This document shows, in pieces, positions 5,873 to 14,375 of a DNA stretch of 41,888 nt (position 1 is its first letter; the number at the start of each line of letters is the position of its first letter). The stretch lies in the NCBI GenBank assembly GCA_017515635.1, contig JAFWFO010000046.1, forward strand, positions 1-41,888. The letters run 5' to 3'. The position numbers and the translations under genes are program-made. The notes below the pieces were generated by a model that saw only the letters and a program-made list of their open reading frames with translations, was not told where the DNA came from and did no database searches. This DNA comes from Selenomonadaceae bacterium (lineage in GTDB: Bacteria > Bacillota > Negativicutes > Selenomonadales > Selenomonadaceae).

Positions 5873-5901
5873 ATTTTATAGCTTGTCAAAATCTTTGGCA
5901 A
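5873..5901 (-). promoter_or_regulatory. Candidate promoter of the toxin mRNA
   Basis: TTGCCA (5896-5901), 17 bp, TAAAAT (5873-5878) on the minus strand, giving a leader of about 40 nt before the toxin ATG. A perfect TTGACA at 5884-5889 has no good -10 at the right distance. Confidence 0.5.
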
Positions 5902-5927
5902 GGTAAAGTTTCACGGAGGGTTTTGGT

Positions 5928-7772
5928 ATGGTTACAAACATCAACATTTCCAACGCACTGGGGACTGTTGCGGCGAACGTCGACGGCAGTTTCGTCACGC
6001 AGGACAACGCAATTTTCGCGACGGGCTACTCGAACGGTTCGGCAGTCCTTAACGTCGGCAGGGCGTTGGTAACTGCAGACTTCGTGGCTTCCGGCTCGGC
6101 AGCTTACGACACGGCAAACAATCACGTTCAGATTGCGGACGGCTCATTCCTCGCCTTGGCGCAAAGCATCAACAATGCCAACATTGCGCTCGCTGCTCAA
6201 GGTAACGTCGGCGGCACGCTTGACTTGAACAGCGCGGGCTTGAGCTTCACTCCCGACATTGGCGACGGCAGACTCGGCATTTCGATTGCCAAAGACGGCG
6301 CGACGCTCGACTTGTCACTTGACGGCGCGGGCACGATTAATGTCGGCACGAACGGCGCAATCTCATTCGGCACGTTGTTCGTCCCCGTCATCACCGCCCC
6401 GAAAGATTTTTCGTTAAACTTCGCGGCGAAGACTTACACGGGCATTCCGCTCACGGGCACAATTCACGGCGACGGCGTCAACGACATTCAAGCCACGCTG
6501 GTCAACGGCACGCAAATTGCTTTGACGACCAACGGAGCTGTCGGCGCAAATTTGAATCTCGGCGGCTTGGTTGCATTTAACAACGTGACGTTAAGCGGCT
6601 CGCTTGTCCTAGACCCGTTGAGCAACACGTTGACTTTCGGACAAGGCTCAACTCTCGGCGTCGACTTGGGCGGGCGACACATCGACATCACGGCGACGGA
6701 CAACGCGGGCGGACAGCTCACCCTCGGCGCGAACGGTTTGACTTTCAGATCGGCGGGCGGCGACGGCGGTTTGATTCTTTCCGTCACCGAAAACGGCGCA
6801 ACTCGTCAAGCTTTGTTGGACGTTGTCGGCAACGTTACTTACAGACTTGACGGCTCAATCACGCTCGGCGCGGGCACCGTCGTCAGAAATATTTTTGAGG
6901 ACGGAAACATCTTGACGATAACCGCGAACAACGACGCAAGCGGCTCAATGATTTTCGACCCGAACAGCGGATTGTACATCACGCCTTCGACGCCCGACGC
7001 GCTAAATGTTGTTTTGACGACGGACGGACTTGACGTTGTCAACATCTCGTCAATCACGGGCACGATTAATTACACGGGCGGCGTCGTCACGGCAAGTGCC
7101 GGCACGAAAGCTCATATTTCGTATTATTTCGGTTGGGAATCCGAATTGCGCACGACCGGCGGTCCCGCTTCCGTTCAATTCACGACGGACAGAACGATTT
7201 ACACTGCCGGCGAAGGCGCGACTTTCGCGGTGGATTATCTCGACGGCACGACGACGGAAATTCAAAACGGTTCTTATGCCGACGTTTACGGCGAAAACAT
7301 TGAAGACTACGTGGAGCTTGTCTCTGCAGGGACGACCTTAAGGAACAACGACGCCGAAGTTGTCTTCACGCTCGGCACGGCGGGCAATTACAACATCAAC
7401 GGCATGAACGTCATCACGACCGAAGACGCCGTCGAAGTTCAGCTCGCCAACTACGACACGGTTATCGTCGGCGACAATGCTTACACGGCGTTGAACGAAA
7501 ATGCCGCCATTGCAATCAGCGACGAAGGCATCATTGGCGTCAATGATCAAGTTTCAATCACCCCAATCAGCTTGTTTGTAAGCGCAGACCTCGCGGGTGA
7601 CTTCCTGCCGAATTACGAAGCCGACTTCGCGAACGCATTGCAAATTGTTGACGCGGGTACCTTCGACGCGCTGAACGACATTTTACCTGCGGAAACTCTC
7701 GGCGAAATTAATTTCAACACTCAAGACGAACTTTCGCAGAATCCGCAAATCGTCATCGCGCCCGAAAAATAA
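5928..7772 (+). CDS. Large repetitive beta-rich protein, probably secreted or surface-exposed
   Basis: 614 residues, rich in Gly, Ala, Asn, Thr and Asp, with no cysteine seen and no N-terminal signal peptide. Three degenerate repeats of the form GG-L-L---GL-F----DG-L--S occur at about 95-150, 260-315 and 338-395, suggesting beta-solenoid or beta-sandwich units as in adhesins and bacterial surface proteins. The last 200 residues are more acidic and non-repetitive. Without a Sec signal, export would need a C-terminal signal route such as type I secretion (inference). The ATG has CACGGAGGG, and an intrinsic terminator at 7798 isolates it from paaK. It has no evident link to the enzymes around it. 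I cannot name a family. Confidence 0.75.
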   Translation: MVTNINISNALGTVAANVDGSFVTQDNAIFATGYSNGSAVLNVGRALVTADFVASGSAAYDTANNHVQIADGSFLALAQSINNANIALAAQGNVGGTLDLNSAGLSFTPDIGDGRLGISIAKDGATLDLSLDGAGTINVGTNGAISFGTLFVPVITAPKDFSLNFAAKTYTGIPLTGTIHGDGVNDIQATLVNGTQIALTTNGAVGANLNLGGLVAFNNVTLSGSLVLDPLSNTLTFGQGSTLGVDLGGRHIDITATDNAGGQLTLGANGLTFRSAGGDGGLILSVTENGATRQALLDVVGNVTYRLDGSITLGAGTVVRNIFEDGNILTITANNDASGSMIFDPNSGLYITPSTPDALNVVLTTDGLDVVNISSITGTINYTGGVVTASAGTKAHISYYFGWESELRTTGGPASVQFTTDRTIYTAGEGATFAVDYLDGTTTEIQNGSYADVYGENIEDYVELVSAGTTLRNNDAEVVFTLGTAGNYNINGMNVITTEDAVEVQLANYDTVIVGDNAYTALNENAAIAISDEGIIGVNDQVSITPISLFVSADLAGDFLPNYEADFANALQIVDAGTFDALNDILPAETLGEINFNTQDELSQNPQIVIAPEK

Positions 7773-7797
7773 ATCGCTCACCGAATACGAATCCTTT

Positions 7798-7823
7798 TCC
7801 TGCCGAGTGCAGGATTTTTTTTT
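7798..7823 (+). terminator. Intrinsic terminator after the repetitive protein gene
   Basis: TCCTGC (7798-7803), loop CGAGT, GCAGGA (7809-7814), then nine T. Confidence 0.9.
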
Positions 7824-7885
7824 GCGCCGTGGAATTTTAATCACGGTTTATCCAAAGTTTTACAGTTTCACGGAGGTTTTTTTGT

Positions 7886-9187
7886 ATGGCAAATTATTTT
7901 CAGCCGGAAATCGAGTGTGCGCCGCTTGAAAAAATTCGGGCGTTGCAAAATGAACTCTTGCCCGCACAGGTTCGTCGCGTGTGGGAGAACGTCCCCTATT
8001 ACCGCAAAAAGTTGGAGGAACACGGCGTCACGCCCGACGACATAAAATCGATTGACGACCTGCACAAGTTGCCGTTTCTGTCAAAGGCGGATTTGCGCGA
8101 CGCTTATCCTTACGGACTGTTGGCGGTTCCGCTCAGTGACTGCGTGCGAATTCATTCGACTTCGGGCACCACGGGCAAACGCGTCGTTGCATTTTACACG
8201 CAAGAGGACATTGACCTTTGGAATGACTGCACGGCGCGGGCGATTGTTGCGGCGGGCGGCACCAAAGATGACGTTTGCCAAATTTCTTACGGCTACGGAC
8301 TTTTCACGGGCGGCGCGGGACTTGACGGCGGCAGTCACAAAGTCGGTTGCTTGACTCTTCCGTTGAGTTCCGGCAACACCGAGCGGCAAATTATGTTTAT
8401 CATGGACTTGCAAGCGACGATTCTTTGTTGCACGCCGAGTTATGCCGCATACATTGCCGAGACGTTCAAGGAAAAAGGTTACAAGCCCGAAGATATTCCG
8501 CTCAAAGCCGGCATTTTCGGCGCGGAAGCCTGGTCGGAGGAAATGCGTCGCGACATCGAACAAACTTTGGGAATCAAAGCTTATGACATTTACGGCTTAA
8601 CGGAAATCAGCGGTCCCGGCGTTGCGTTCGAGTGTTCCGCTCAACAGGGAATGCACATTAACGAAGATCATTTTTTGGCAGAAATCATTGACCCGAACAC
8701 CGGCGAAGTTTTGCCCGAAGGCACGCAAGGCGAATTGGTTTTCACTTCGCTGGACAAAAAAGCTTTCCCGCTGATTCGTTATCGCACGCGTGACATCTGC
8801 ACGCTTACTCGCGAAAAATGTTCCTGCGGTCGGACTCATGTGCGAATGACGAAGCCCAAAGGTCGTTCGGATGACATGCTGAAGATTCGCGGCGTCAACG
8901 TCTTCCCGTCACAAATCGAAACGGTTTTGATGAATAACGGCTATGCGGCGAATTATCAAATTCTCGTCGGGCGCGTCAACAACACGGATACTTTTGAAGT
9001 CAAAGTCGAAATGACGCCCGACATGTTCACGGACAACATCGGCGAAGTTCAAAACCGCCGCAAAGTTTTGGAGGACGGTCTGCGTTCAATGCTCGGCATC
9101 AAGGCGAAAGTCACGCTTGTTGCGCCGAAATCAATCACCCGCAGCGAAGGCAAGGCAGTCCGCGTCATCGACACGCGCAAGATTTAG
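7886..9187 (+). CDS. paaK: Phenylacetate-CoA ligase (aryl-acetate:CoA ligase)
   Basis: A 433-residue adenylate-forming enzyme of the PaaK family: aryl-acetate + ATP + CoA gives aryl-acetyl-CoA + AMP + PPi, or the reverse, ATP-yielding direction in fermenters. Visible motifs are the P-loop-like STSGTTGKRVV (about residue 92), DIYGLTEISGPG (about 235) and the hinge/C-terminal RSDDMLKIRGVNVFPSQIE (about 330). Length is normal. The ATG is preceded by CACGGAGG. It clusters with iorAB and an ACT protein, a grouping known for aryl-2-oxoacid metabolism, so indoleacetate or phenylacetate is the likely partner. Its stop codon TAG lies inside the heptamer hairpin at 9186. Confidence 0.93.
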   Translation: MANYFQPEIECAPLEKIRALQNELLPAQVRRVWENVPYYRKKLEEHGVTPDDIKSIDDLHKLPFLSKADLRDAYPYGLLAVPLSDCVRIHSTSGTTGKRVVAFYTQEDIDLWNDCTARAIVAAGGTKDDVCQISYGYGLFTGGAGLDGGSHKVGCLTLPLSSGNTERQIMFIMDLQATILCCTPSYAAYIAETFKEKGYKPEDIPLKAGIFGAEAWSEEMRRDIEQTLGIKAYDIYGLTEISGPGVAFECSAQQGMHINEDHFLAEIIDPNTGEVLPEGTQGELVFTSLDKKAFPLIRYRTRDICTLTREKCSCGRTHVRMTKPKGRSDDMLKIRGVNVFPSQIETVLMNNGYAANYQILVGRVNNTDTFEVKVEMTPDMFTDNIGEVQNRRKVLEDGLRSMLGIKAKVTLVAPKSITRSEGKAVRVIDTRKI

Positions 9188-9262
9188 CTTTAAGCTGTAA
9201 GCTTTGAGCTTTGAGGAATGACGATTTTTTTCCTTAAAGCTTAAAGCTAAAAGCTAAAAGCT
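9186..9262 (+). repeat. Heptamer hairpin between paaK and the ACT gene
   Basis: The left arm is AGCTTTA, AGCTGTA, AGCTTTG, AGCTTTG, AGG (9186-9216). A loop containing seven T follows. The right arm is CCT, TAAAGCT, TAAAGCT, AAAAGCT, AAAAGCT (9232-9262). It has the same copy number, the same AGG/CCT cap and the same position (overlapping the upstream stop codon) as the hairpin at 4900-4977. Confidence 0.9.
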
Positions 9263-9286
9263 TAGCGACTGAAAGGAGCGTAAACC

Positions 9287-9712
9287 ATGAGCGTCAATCA
9301 AGTTTCGGTTTTCCTTGAAAATAAACCCGGCACGTTGAACAAACTGACTGAAGTTTTGGCGACGAACAAAATAAACATCCGCGCTTTGAGTTTGGCGGAG
9401 ACCAGCGAATTCGGCATCGTGCGCATGTTGGTCAACGACGTGTTCGAGGCAACAAACGTCTTGAAAGAAAATAATTTCGTCGCGACGTTGGCACCCGTGC
9501 TCGCCTTTGCCATTGCCGACGAAGCAGGCGACTTGAATAAACTGTTGCAAAAATTTACGGCGGCGAACGTCAATATCGAATACATGTACGCTTTCGCGGG
9601 CAAGGAACGCGCCTACATGATTTTCCGCGTCAACGACACCAAAAAGGCCGAATCCCTGCTTAAAAGTCAAGGCTTGAATTCGCTGACGCAGGAGGAAATT
9701 TCCGCCGTATGA
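9287..9712 (+). CDS. Tandem ACT-domain protein
   Basis: 141 residues made of two ACT domains (about 3-68 and 72-138). The first has the typical start VSVFLENKPGTLNKL with NIRAL; the second has DLNKLLQKFTAANVNIEYMYAF. ACT domains bind amino acids, and stand-alone two-ACT proteins next to paaK/iorAB are a known arrangement, where they may sense aromatic amino acids. That sensing role is inferred. The ATG follows AAAGGAG. The stop overlaps the ATG of the following methyltransferase (ATGA), indicating translational coupling. Confidence 0.88.
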   Translation: MSVNQVSVFLENKPGTLNKLTEVLATNKINIRALSLAETSEFGIVRMLVNDVFEATNVLKENNFVATLAPVLAFAIADEAGDLNKLLQKFTAANVNIEYMYAFAGKERAYMIFRVNDTKKAESLLKSQGLNSLTQEEISAV

Positions 9713-10563
9713 TTCGACTAAACGCAATTCCTTTGGACTACGAGCCGCGTAATAAAATCATTTCAGAACTCTCGAAACACGGGCGCGGGCTTGAAAATTT
9801 TATCTTAATGAGTGAATTTGATTCTGCATTTCTGTGCGGTGCGTTGAAAACTTTTCGCCCGAAAAAAATTTTGGAAATCGGCGTTGCGGCTGGCGGCTCA
9901 ACCGCAATAATTTTGCAAGTTCTCGAAGAAATCGGCGCGCCTTACGAAATGCACTCGATTGATCTCAGTGATATTCTTTTGATTGAAGGATATACCAATT
10001 ACTCTTCCGGTTTCTTGGGAACATTTGCTAAGGAAAAAATTTTCGGGAACTTACACGGCACGCATAAACTTCATCTCGGAAAAATTTTGCCGCAAGTCAT
10101 TGACGAAATCGGCGGCGGGATTGACTTCGTGATTCTCGACACGGTACACAGTCTGCCCGGCGAAGTTTTGGATTTTCCTGCCGTGTTGCCGTACCTCGCG
10201 GACAATGCGGTTATCGTCTTGCATGACGTGTCGTTACATCAACTTCGTCAAGACAAATGCAATGCCACGGGTGTTTTGTTCGGCGCAGTCACGGCGGAAA
10301 AATTTTTGAACTTCCAACCCGAAAAATATCTTTTCCGTTATCCGAATATTGCCGCGTTCAGAGTCAACGAGCAAACAGCGGCGAATATCGAAAATGTTTT
10401 CTTGGCTTTAATGTTGAGTTGGGATTATTGGCCGACCGATGAACAAGTCAAGATTTATCGCGAACATTACCGCAGATTTTATTCCGACGCGCTTGTCGAA
10501 ATTTTTCAAGATGCCGTCGACATGAACGCCTACAATTTTGCGAAAGCACGAAACAACGATTAA
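9709..10563 (+). CDS. Class I SAM-dependent methyltransferase
   Basis: 284 residues. The SAM-binding motif ILEIGVAAGGSTAIIL lies at about 54-69, followed by an acidic HSIDLSD motif and FVILDTVHS with a later VIVLHDVSLH, typical of the Methyltransf_24 / cephalosporin-hydroxylase-like group. The C-terminal 70 residues are extra and aromatic-rich. The start overlaps the ACT gene by 4 bp, so it is co-translated with the aryl-acid genes, but the substrate cannot be read from sequence. No terminator is seen before the repeat hairpin at 10579. Confidence 0.75.
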   Translation: MIRLNAIPLDYEPRNKIISELSKHGRGLENFILMSEFDSAFLCGALKTFRPKKILEIGVAAGGSTAIILQVLEEIGAPYEMHSIDLSDILLIEGYTNYSSGFLGTFAKEKIFGNLHGTHKLHLGKILPQVIDEIGGGIDFVILDTVHSLPGEVLDFPAVLPYLADNAVIVLHDVSLHQLRQDKCNATGVLFGAVTAEKFLNFQPEKYLFRYPNIAAFRVNEQTAANIENVFLALMLSWDYWPTDEQVKIYREHYRRFYSDALVEIFQDAVDMNAYNFAKARNND

Positions 10564-10578
10564 AAATTTGAAATTTTG

Positions 10579-10645
10579 AATTAGGAATTGGGAGTGACTG
10601 CGACGGGGATTTTAATTCCTCATTTCACATTCCCAATTCCTAATT
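10579..10645. repeat. Inverted repeat of the AATTAGG heptamer family
   Basis: AATTAGGAATTGGGAGTG (10579-10596) pairs with CATTCCCAATTCCTAATT (10628-10645), 17 of 18 bp. The arms read as heptamers AATTAGG, AATTGGG. It lies between the methyltransferase stop and the polymerase RBS. Related heptamers occur at 141-152 and 28168-28200. Confidence 0.85.
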
Positions 10646-10664
10646 GCTTTTCAGGGGTGACGCT

Positions 10665-13600
10665 GTGGACAAATACGAACTTAAAGTTGACGACGGGAAA
10701 AATTTCGGCAGTCTGTTTTTTAAGCTCGACGCCGAAACAAGCTCAAGGCTTGACAAATGCACGCTTAAAACGGTTTTCGTGACGCCCGCCATAAATCTTT
10801 GGGAAATCAGCTTGCGCACGGAAAAAGACTTCGACAAAAAATTTCTCGACGAAGCCGCCGAACTTTTGACGCGCCGATATAACGCCAAAATCGAATTCAC
10901 GTCGTCAGTTTCAATCGGTGATGAAATTCCCGCCGAAACCGACAAACCTAAACGAAAACGCGCCCCGTCGAAGAAAAACGCCGAAACTTCCGCGCCCGCC
11001 GAAAAAAGTTTTTCCGACGAAAAAGCTCCGTCCGCGAAAAAAATTCTCGGCAAAAAAATTTCCGGCTCAATCATTCCGATTGAAAAACTCGACGAAAATT
11101 CCGGCTCGGTCGTCATCTGCGGCGAAATCGGCAGCGGCGACAAAAACGGCGTCAACCTGCGCGAAACGAAAACCGGCACCGTGATTGTTTCATTTTCCGT
11201 GACGGACAAAACCGACGGCATCAGTTGCAAAAAATTTTTCAAGGGCGACAAGCACGACAACGCCAAAGTTTTCGCCGCCGCGCTCAAATCGGGCAGTCTC
11301 GTCAAAATCGCGGGCAAAACAAGTTTCGACGACTACGCGAAGGAAACAATTATTTTCGTCGACTCCGTTGAAACTTTGGAGCAGGAGCAATCGCCGCGAA
11401 TCGATACCGCCGAAGTCAAACGCACCGAATTGCACGTGCATACGACGATGAGCGCAATGGACGCCGTTATCCCCGTCGAAAAATTAATCGCGACCGCCGC
11501 CGCTTGGGGATGGAAATCCGTCGCGGTGACAGATCACGGAGTTATTCAGGCCTTTCCGAACGCCGCCGGTGCCGCCGAAAAACTCGCCAAAAAGGGCACG
11601 TCGATTAAAATTATTTACGGCATGGAAGGTTATCTTGTCGGCGACGATGACTGGAAAAAAGGCTCCAATCACATAATCATTTTGGCGAAAAACAAAGTCG
11701 GGCTTGGCAATTTGTATCGGCTCGTGTCAATCAGTCAGCTGAAATTTATGTACTACCGCCCGCGTATCCCGAAAAGTTTGCTTGCCGAAATGCGCGAAGG
11801 TTTGATTATCGGTTCGGCGTGCGAGGCGGGCGAATTGATTCAGGCGATTGTTGCGGAAAAATCCGACGCCGAAATTGAAGAAATTGCGAATTTTTATGAC
11901 TACCTTGAAATTCAGCCGTTCCGCAACAACGACTTTATGATTCGCAGCGAAAGATTTCCGAACATCAACGGCGACGAAGATTTACGCGACATCAATCGAA
12001 AAGTTGCCGCGCTCGCGAAAAAATTGGGCAAGCCGCTTGTCGCGACGACCGACGCGCATTTTTTAAATCCCGAAGATGCAATTTGCCGCTCGGTTTTGAT
12101 GGCGGGCAAAAAATTTTCCGACGTTCACATCGACAAACAACCGCCGCTTTTCCTGCGCACGACTGAAGAAATGCTCAAGGAATTTGATTATCTCGGCGCG
12201 GAAACGGCCTATGAAGCTGTCGTAACCAATCCGAACAAAATCGCCGACGAAGTTGAATTTTTAAAGCCGATACCCGACGGATTGTATTCGCCGCAAGTGG
12301 CGGGTGCGGAAACAGAAATTCGCGAAACGTCCTACGCCAAAGCTCGGCAACTTTACGGGCAAAATCTTCCGCCGCTCGTCGAAGCGCGTTTGGAGCAGGA
12401 ACTCAAGCCGATTATCGGTCACGGGTTCGCGGGTTTGTATTTAATCGCTCAACGGCTCGTCAAAAAATCCAACGACGACGGCTATCTTGTCGGCTCGCGT
12501 GGAAGTGTCGGCTCTTCGTTCGTCGCCACGTTGATTGGAATTACCGAAGTCAATCCGTTGCCGCCGCATTATCGCTGTCCGAAGTGCAAGTACAGCGAAT
12601 TTTTCACAAAGGGCGAAGTCGGTTGCGGCTACGACCTGCCGAAAAAAATTTGTCCCGTGTGCGGTCATCCGCTAATCAAAGACGGGCATGATATTCCGTT
12701 CGCGGTGTTTCTCGGCTTCGACGGCGACAAAGTTCCCGATATTGATTTAAATTTTTCGGGCGAATATCAGGCGACCGCGCACAAATACACCGAAGTTCTT
12801 TTCGGCAAGCACAATGTTTACCGCGCAGGTACAATCTCGACCGTTGCGGAAAAAACTTCGTTCGGGCTTGTGAAAAAATATTTCGACGAACGCGGTATCA
12901 AAAAGCACGGCTCGTTTATCGCCAAAATTGCGGCGGGTTGCCAAGGCGTCAAGCGCACGACGGGACAACATCCCGCCGGAATTATGGTTGTGCCGCGTGA
13001 TATGGATATTCATTATTTCAGCCCGATTCAATTTCCCGCCGACAACAAAGACTCCGGCACGATAACGACGCATTTCGATTATCACTCGATAAGTTCGCGC
13101 CTCGTCAAGCTCGACATTCTCGGTCACGTTGATCCGACGATGATTAAAATGCTCGAAAAACTTACGCACCGCGACCCGAAAACAATTCCGCTCGACGACA
13201 AGCCGACGTTAAGTCTTTTTTCGTCGACGGACGCGCTCGGAGTAAGTTCAACGCAACTCGGAACGAAATCCGGAACTTACGGCATCCCCGAATTCCGCAC
13301 GGGCTTTACTCGCAACATGATTGACGACACGCACCCCGATTGTTTCAGCGATTTGGTCAGAATTTCCGGATTTTCGCACGGCACGGACGTTTGGCTCGGA
13401 AATGCGCAGGATTTAATCAAAAAAGGCACGTGCACGCTGAAAAACGCAATTTCTGCCCGAGATGATATTATGATGTATCTGATTCATCACGGCGTTGACG
13501 CGCTGAAATCTTTCAAGACGATGGAATCCGTGCGCAAAGGCAAAGGAATCAAAGCCGACGACGTTGCCGACTTGAAAAATCACGACGTGCCCGACTGGTA

Positions 13601-14162
13601 TATTGATTCGTGTCAAAAAATTAAATATCTGTTTCCGCGAGCGCACGCGACCGCCTACGTCATGATGGCTTATCGAATTGCTTGGTGCAAAGTTCATTAT
13701 CCGTTGGCGTATTATGCGGCGTATTTTTCCAAACGCACGGAAAAATTTGATGCGAACGAAGTTATCAAGGGCGAAGCGTACATTAACGAAAAACTTTCGG
13801 AACTGGACGAAATTGCGCTGGACAGGAAGCTTGACGACAACGAATCCGATTTGCAGTCCGATTATCAAGTCGTGCACGAATTTTTCTTGCGCGGATTTAA
13901 ATTTGAGCGTGCGGACATTTACGAATCGGCGGCGGAAGATTTTATCGTCAAAAAAAATTCTCTGTTAATGTCTTTGAGCTCGATTGACGGCGTCAGCGAG
14001 GCGCAGGCAAATTCTATCGTTGCGGCGAGACAAAACGGCGAATTTTCGTCGATTGAAGATTTAAAATCGCGCACGGGAATCACTCGAACGACGGTTGCCG
14101 CGCTGAAGAATCACGGCTGCCTGAAAAATTTATCCGAATCCAATCAGTTGTCGCTGTTCTGA
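10665..14162 (+). CDS. polC: PolC-type DNA polymerase III alpha subunit lacking the exonuclease insert
   Basis: 1165 residues, shorter than usual PolC (about 1400-1450). Order: N-terminal domain (1-80), charged linker (85-140), OB fold (about 140-240), PHP (from about 255, LHVHTTMSAMDAV and VTDHGVIQAFP), then polymerase palm (GSRGSVGSSF near 610, catalytic PDIDLNFSGEYQ near 690), a Cys4 zinc site (CPKC and CPVC), and C-terminal helix-hairpin-helix elements ending in the clamp-binding pentapeptide QLSLF. In normal PolC the DEDD exonuclease splits PHP after the GLEANLV-like strand; here GMEGYLVGDDDWKKGSN passes straight to HIIILAKNKVGL. Start GTG 10665 has AGGGGTGA; an upstream TTG at 10644 lacks one. 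Proofreading would have to come from another protein. Confidence 0.92.
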   Translation: MDKYELKVDDGKNFGSLFFKLDAETSSRLDKCTLKTVFVTPAINLWEISLRTEKDFDKKFLDEAAELLTRRYNAKIEFTSSVSIGDEIPAETDKPKRKRAPSKKNAETSAPAEKSFSDEKAPSAKKILGKKISGSIIPIEKLDENSGSVVICGEIGSGDKNGVNLRETKTGTVIVSFSVTDKTDGISCKKFFKGDKHDNAKVFAAALKSGSLVKIAGKTSFDDYAKETIIFVDSVETLEQEQSPRIDTAEVKRTELHVHTTMSAMDAVIPVEKLIATAAAWGWKSVAVTDHGVIQAFPNAAGAAEKLAKKGTSIKIIYGMEGYLVGDDDWKKGSNHIIILAKNKVGLGNLYRLVSISQLKFMYYRPRIPKSLLAEMREGLIIGSACEAGELIQAIVAEKSDAEIEEIANFYDYLEIQPFRNNDFMIRSERFPNINGDEDLRDINRKVAALAKKLGKPLVATTDAHFLNPEDAICRSVLMAGKKFSDVHIDKQPPLFLRTTEEMLKEFDYLGAETAYEAVVTNPNKIADEVEFLKPIPDGLYSPQVAGAETEIRETSYAKARQLYGQNLPPLVEARLEQELKPIIGHGFAGLYLIAQRLVKKSNDDGYLVGSRGSVGSSFVATLIGITEVNPLPPHYRCPKCKYSEFFTKGEVGCGYDLPKKICPVCGHPLIKDGHDIPFAVFLGFDGDKVPDIDLNFSGEYQATAHKYTEVLFGKHNVYRAGTISTVAEKTSFGLVKKYFDERGIKKHGSFIAKIAAGCQGVKRTTGQHPAGIMVVPRDMDIHYFSPIQFPADNKDSGTITTHFDYHSISSRLVKLDILGHVDPTMIKMLEKLTHRDPKTIPLDDKPTLSLFSSTDALGVSSTQLGTKSGTYGIPEFRTGFTRNMIDDTHPDCFSDLVRISGFSHGTDVWLGNAQDLIKKGTCTLKNAISARDDIMMYLIHHGVDALKSFKTMESVRKGKGIKADDVADLKNHDVPDWYIDSCQKIKYLFPRAHATAYVMMAYRIAWCKVHYPLAYYAAYFSKRTEKFDANEVIKGEAYINEKLSELDEIALDRKLDDNESDLQSDYQVVHEFFLRGFKFERADIYESAAEDFIVKKNSLLMSLSSIDGVSEAQANSIVAARQNGEFSSIEDLKSRTGITRTTVAALKNHGCLKNLSESNQLSLF

Positions 14163-14283
14163 ACGCCACGAACCGGCCTAATCGACGCGACAATTCAAAT
14201 ATAACATTTTCGTCAAAAGTTACATAATAAAACCCTTCAAAATCTGCCAAACCAAAAGATTGAAAATTTTTTCTCAATACTTA

Positions 14284-14312
14284 TTGCCTGCTTGTTTTGA
14301 TTATGCTATATT
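14284..14312 (+). promoter_or_regulatory. Promoter of ispH-S1
   Basis: TTGCCT (14284-14289), 17 bp, TATATT (14307-14312), 64 bp before ATG 14376. The region after the polymerase gene is clearly AT-richer. Confidence 0.6.
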
Positions 14313-14375
14313 AATCGGCGGTTATCGGCAGTTGAGGAAATTTTTTTGCCGAAATCAATCAGACGGGTGGTCAAA

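Noticed and set aside
10644..10664. TTG 10644 as start of the polymerase gene
   Set aside because: It lies in the repeat hairpin without an RBS; GTG 10665 has AGGGGTGA at a normal distance.
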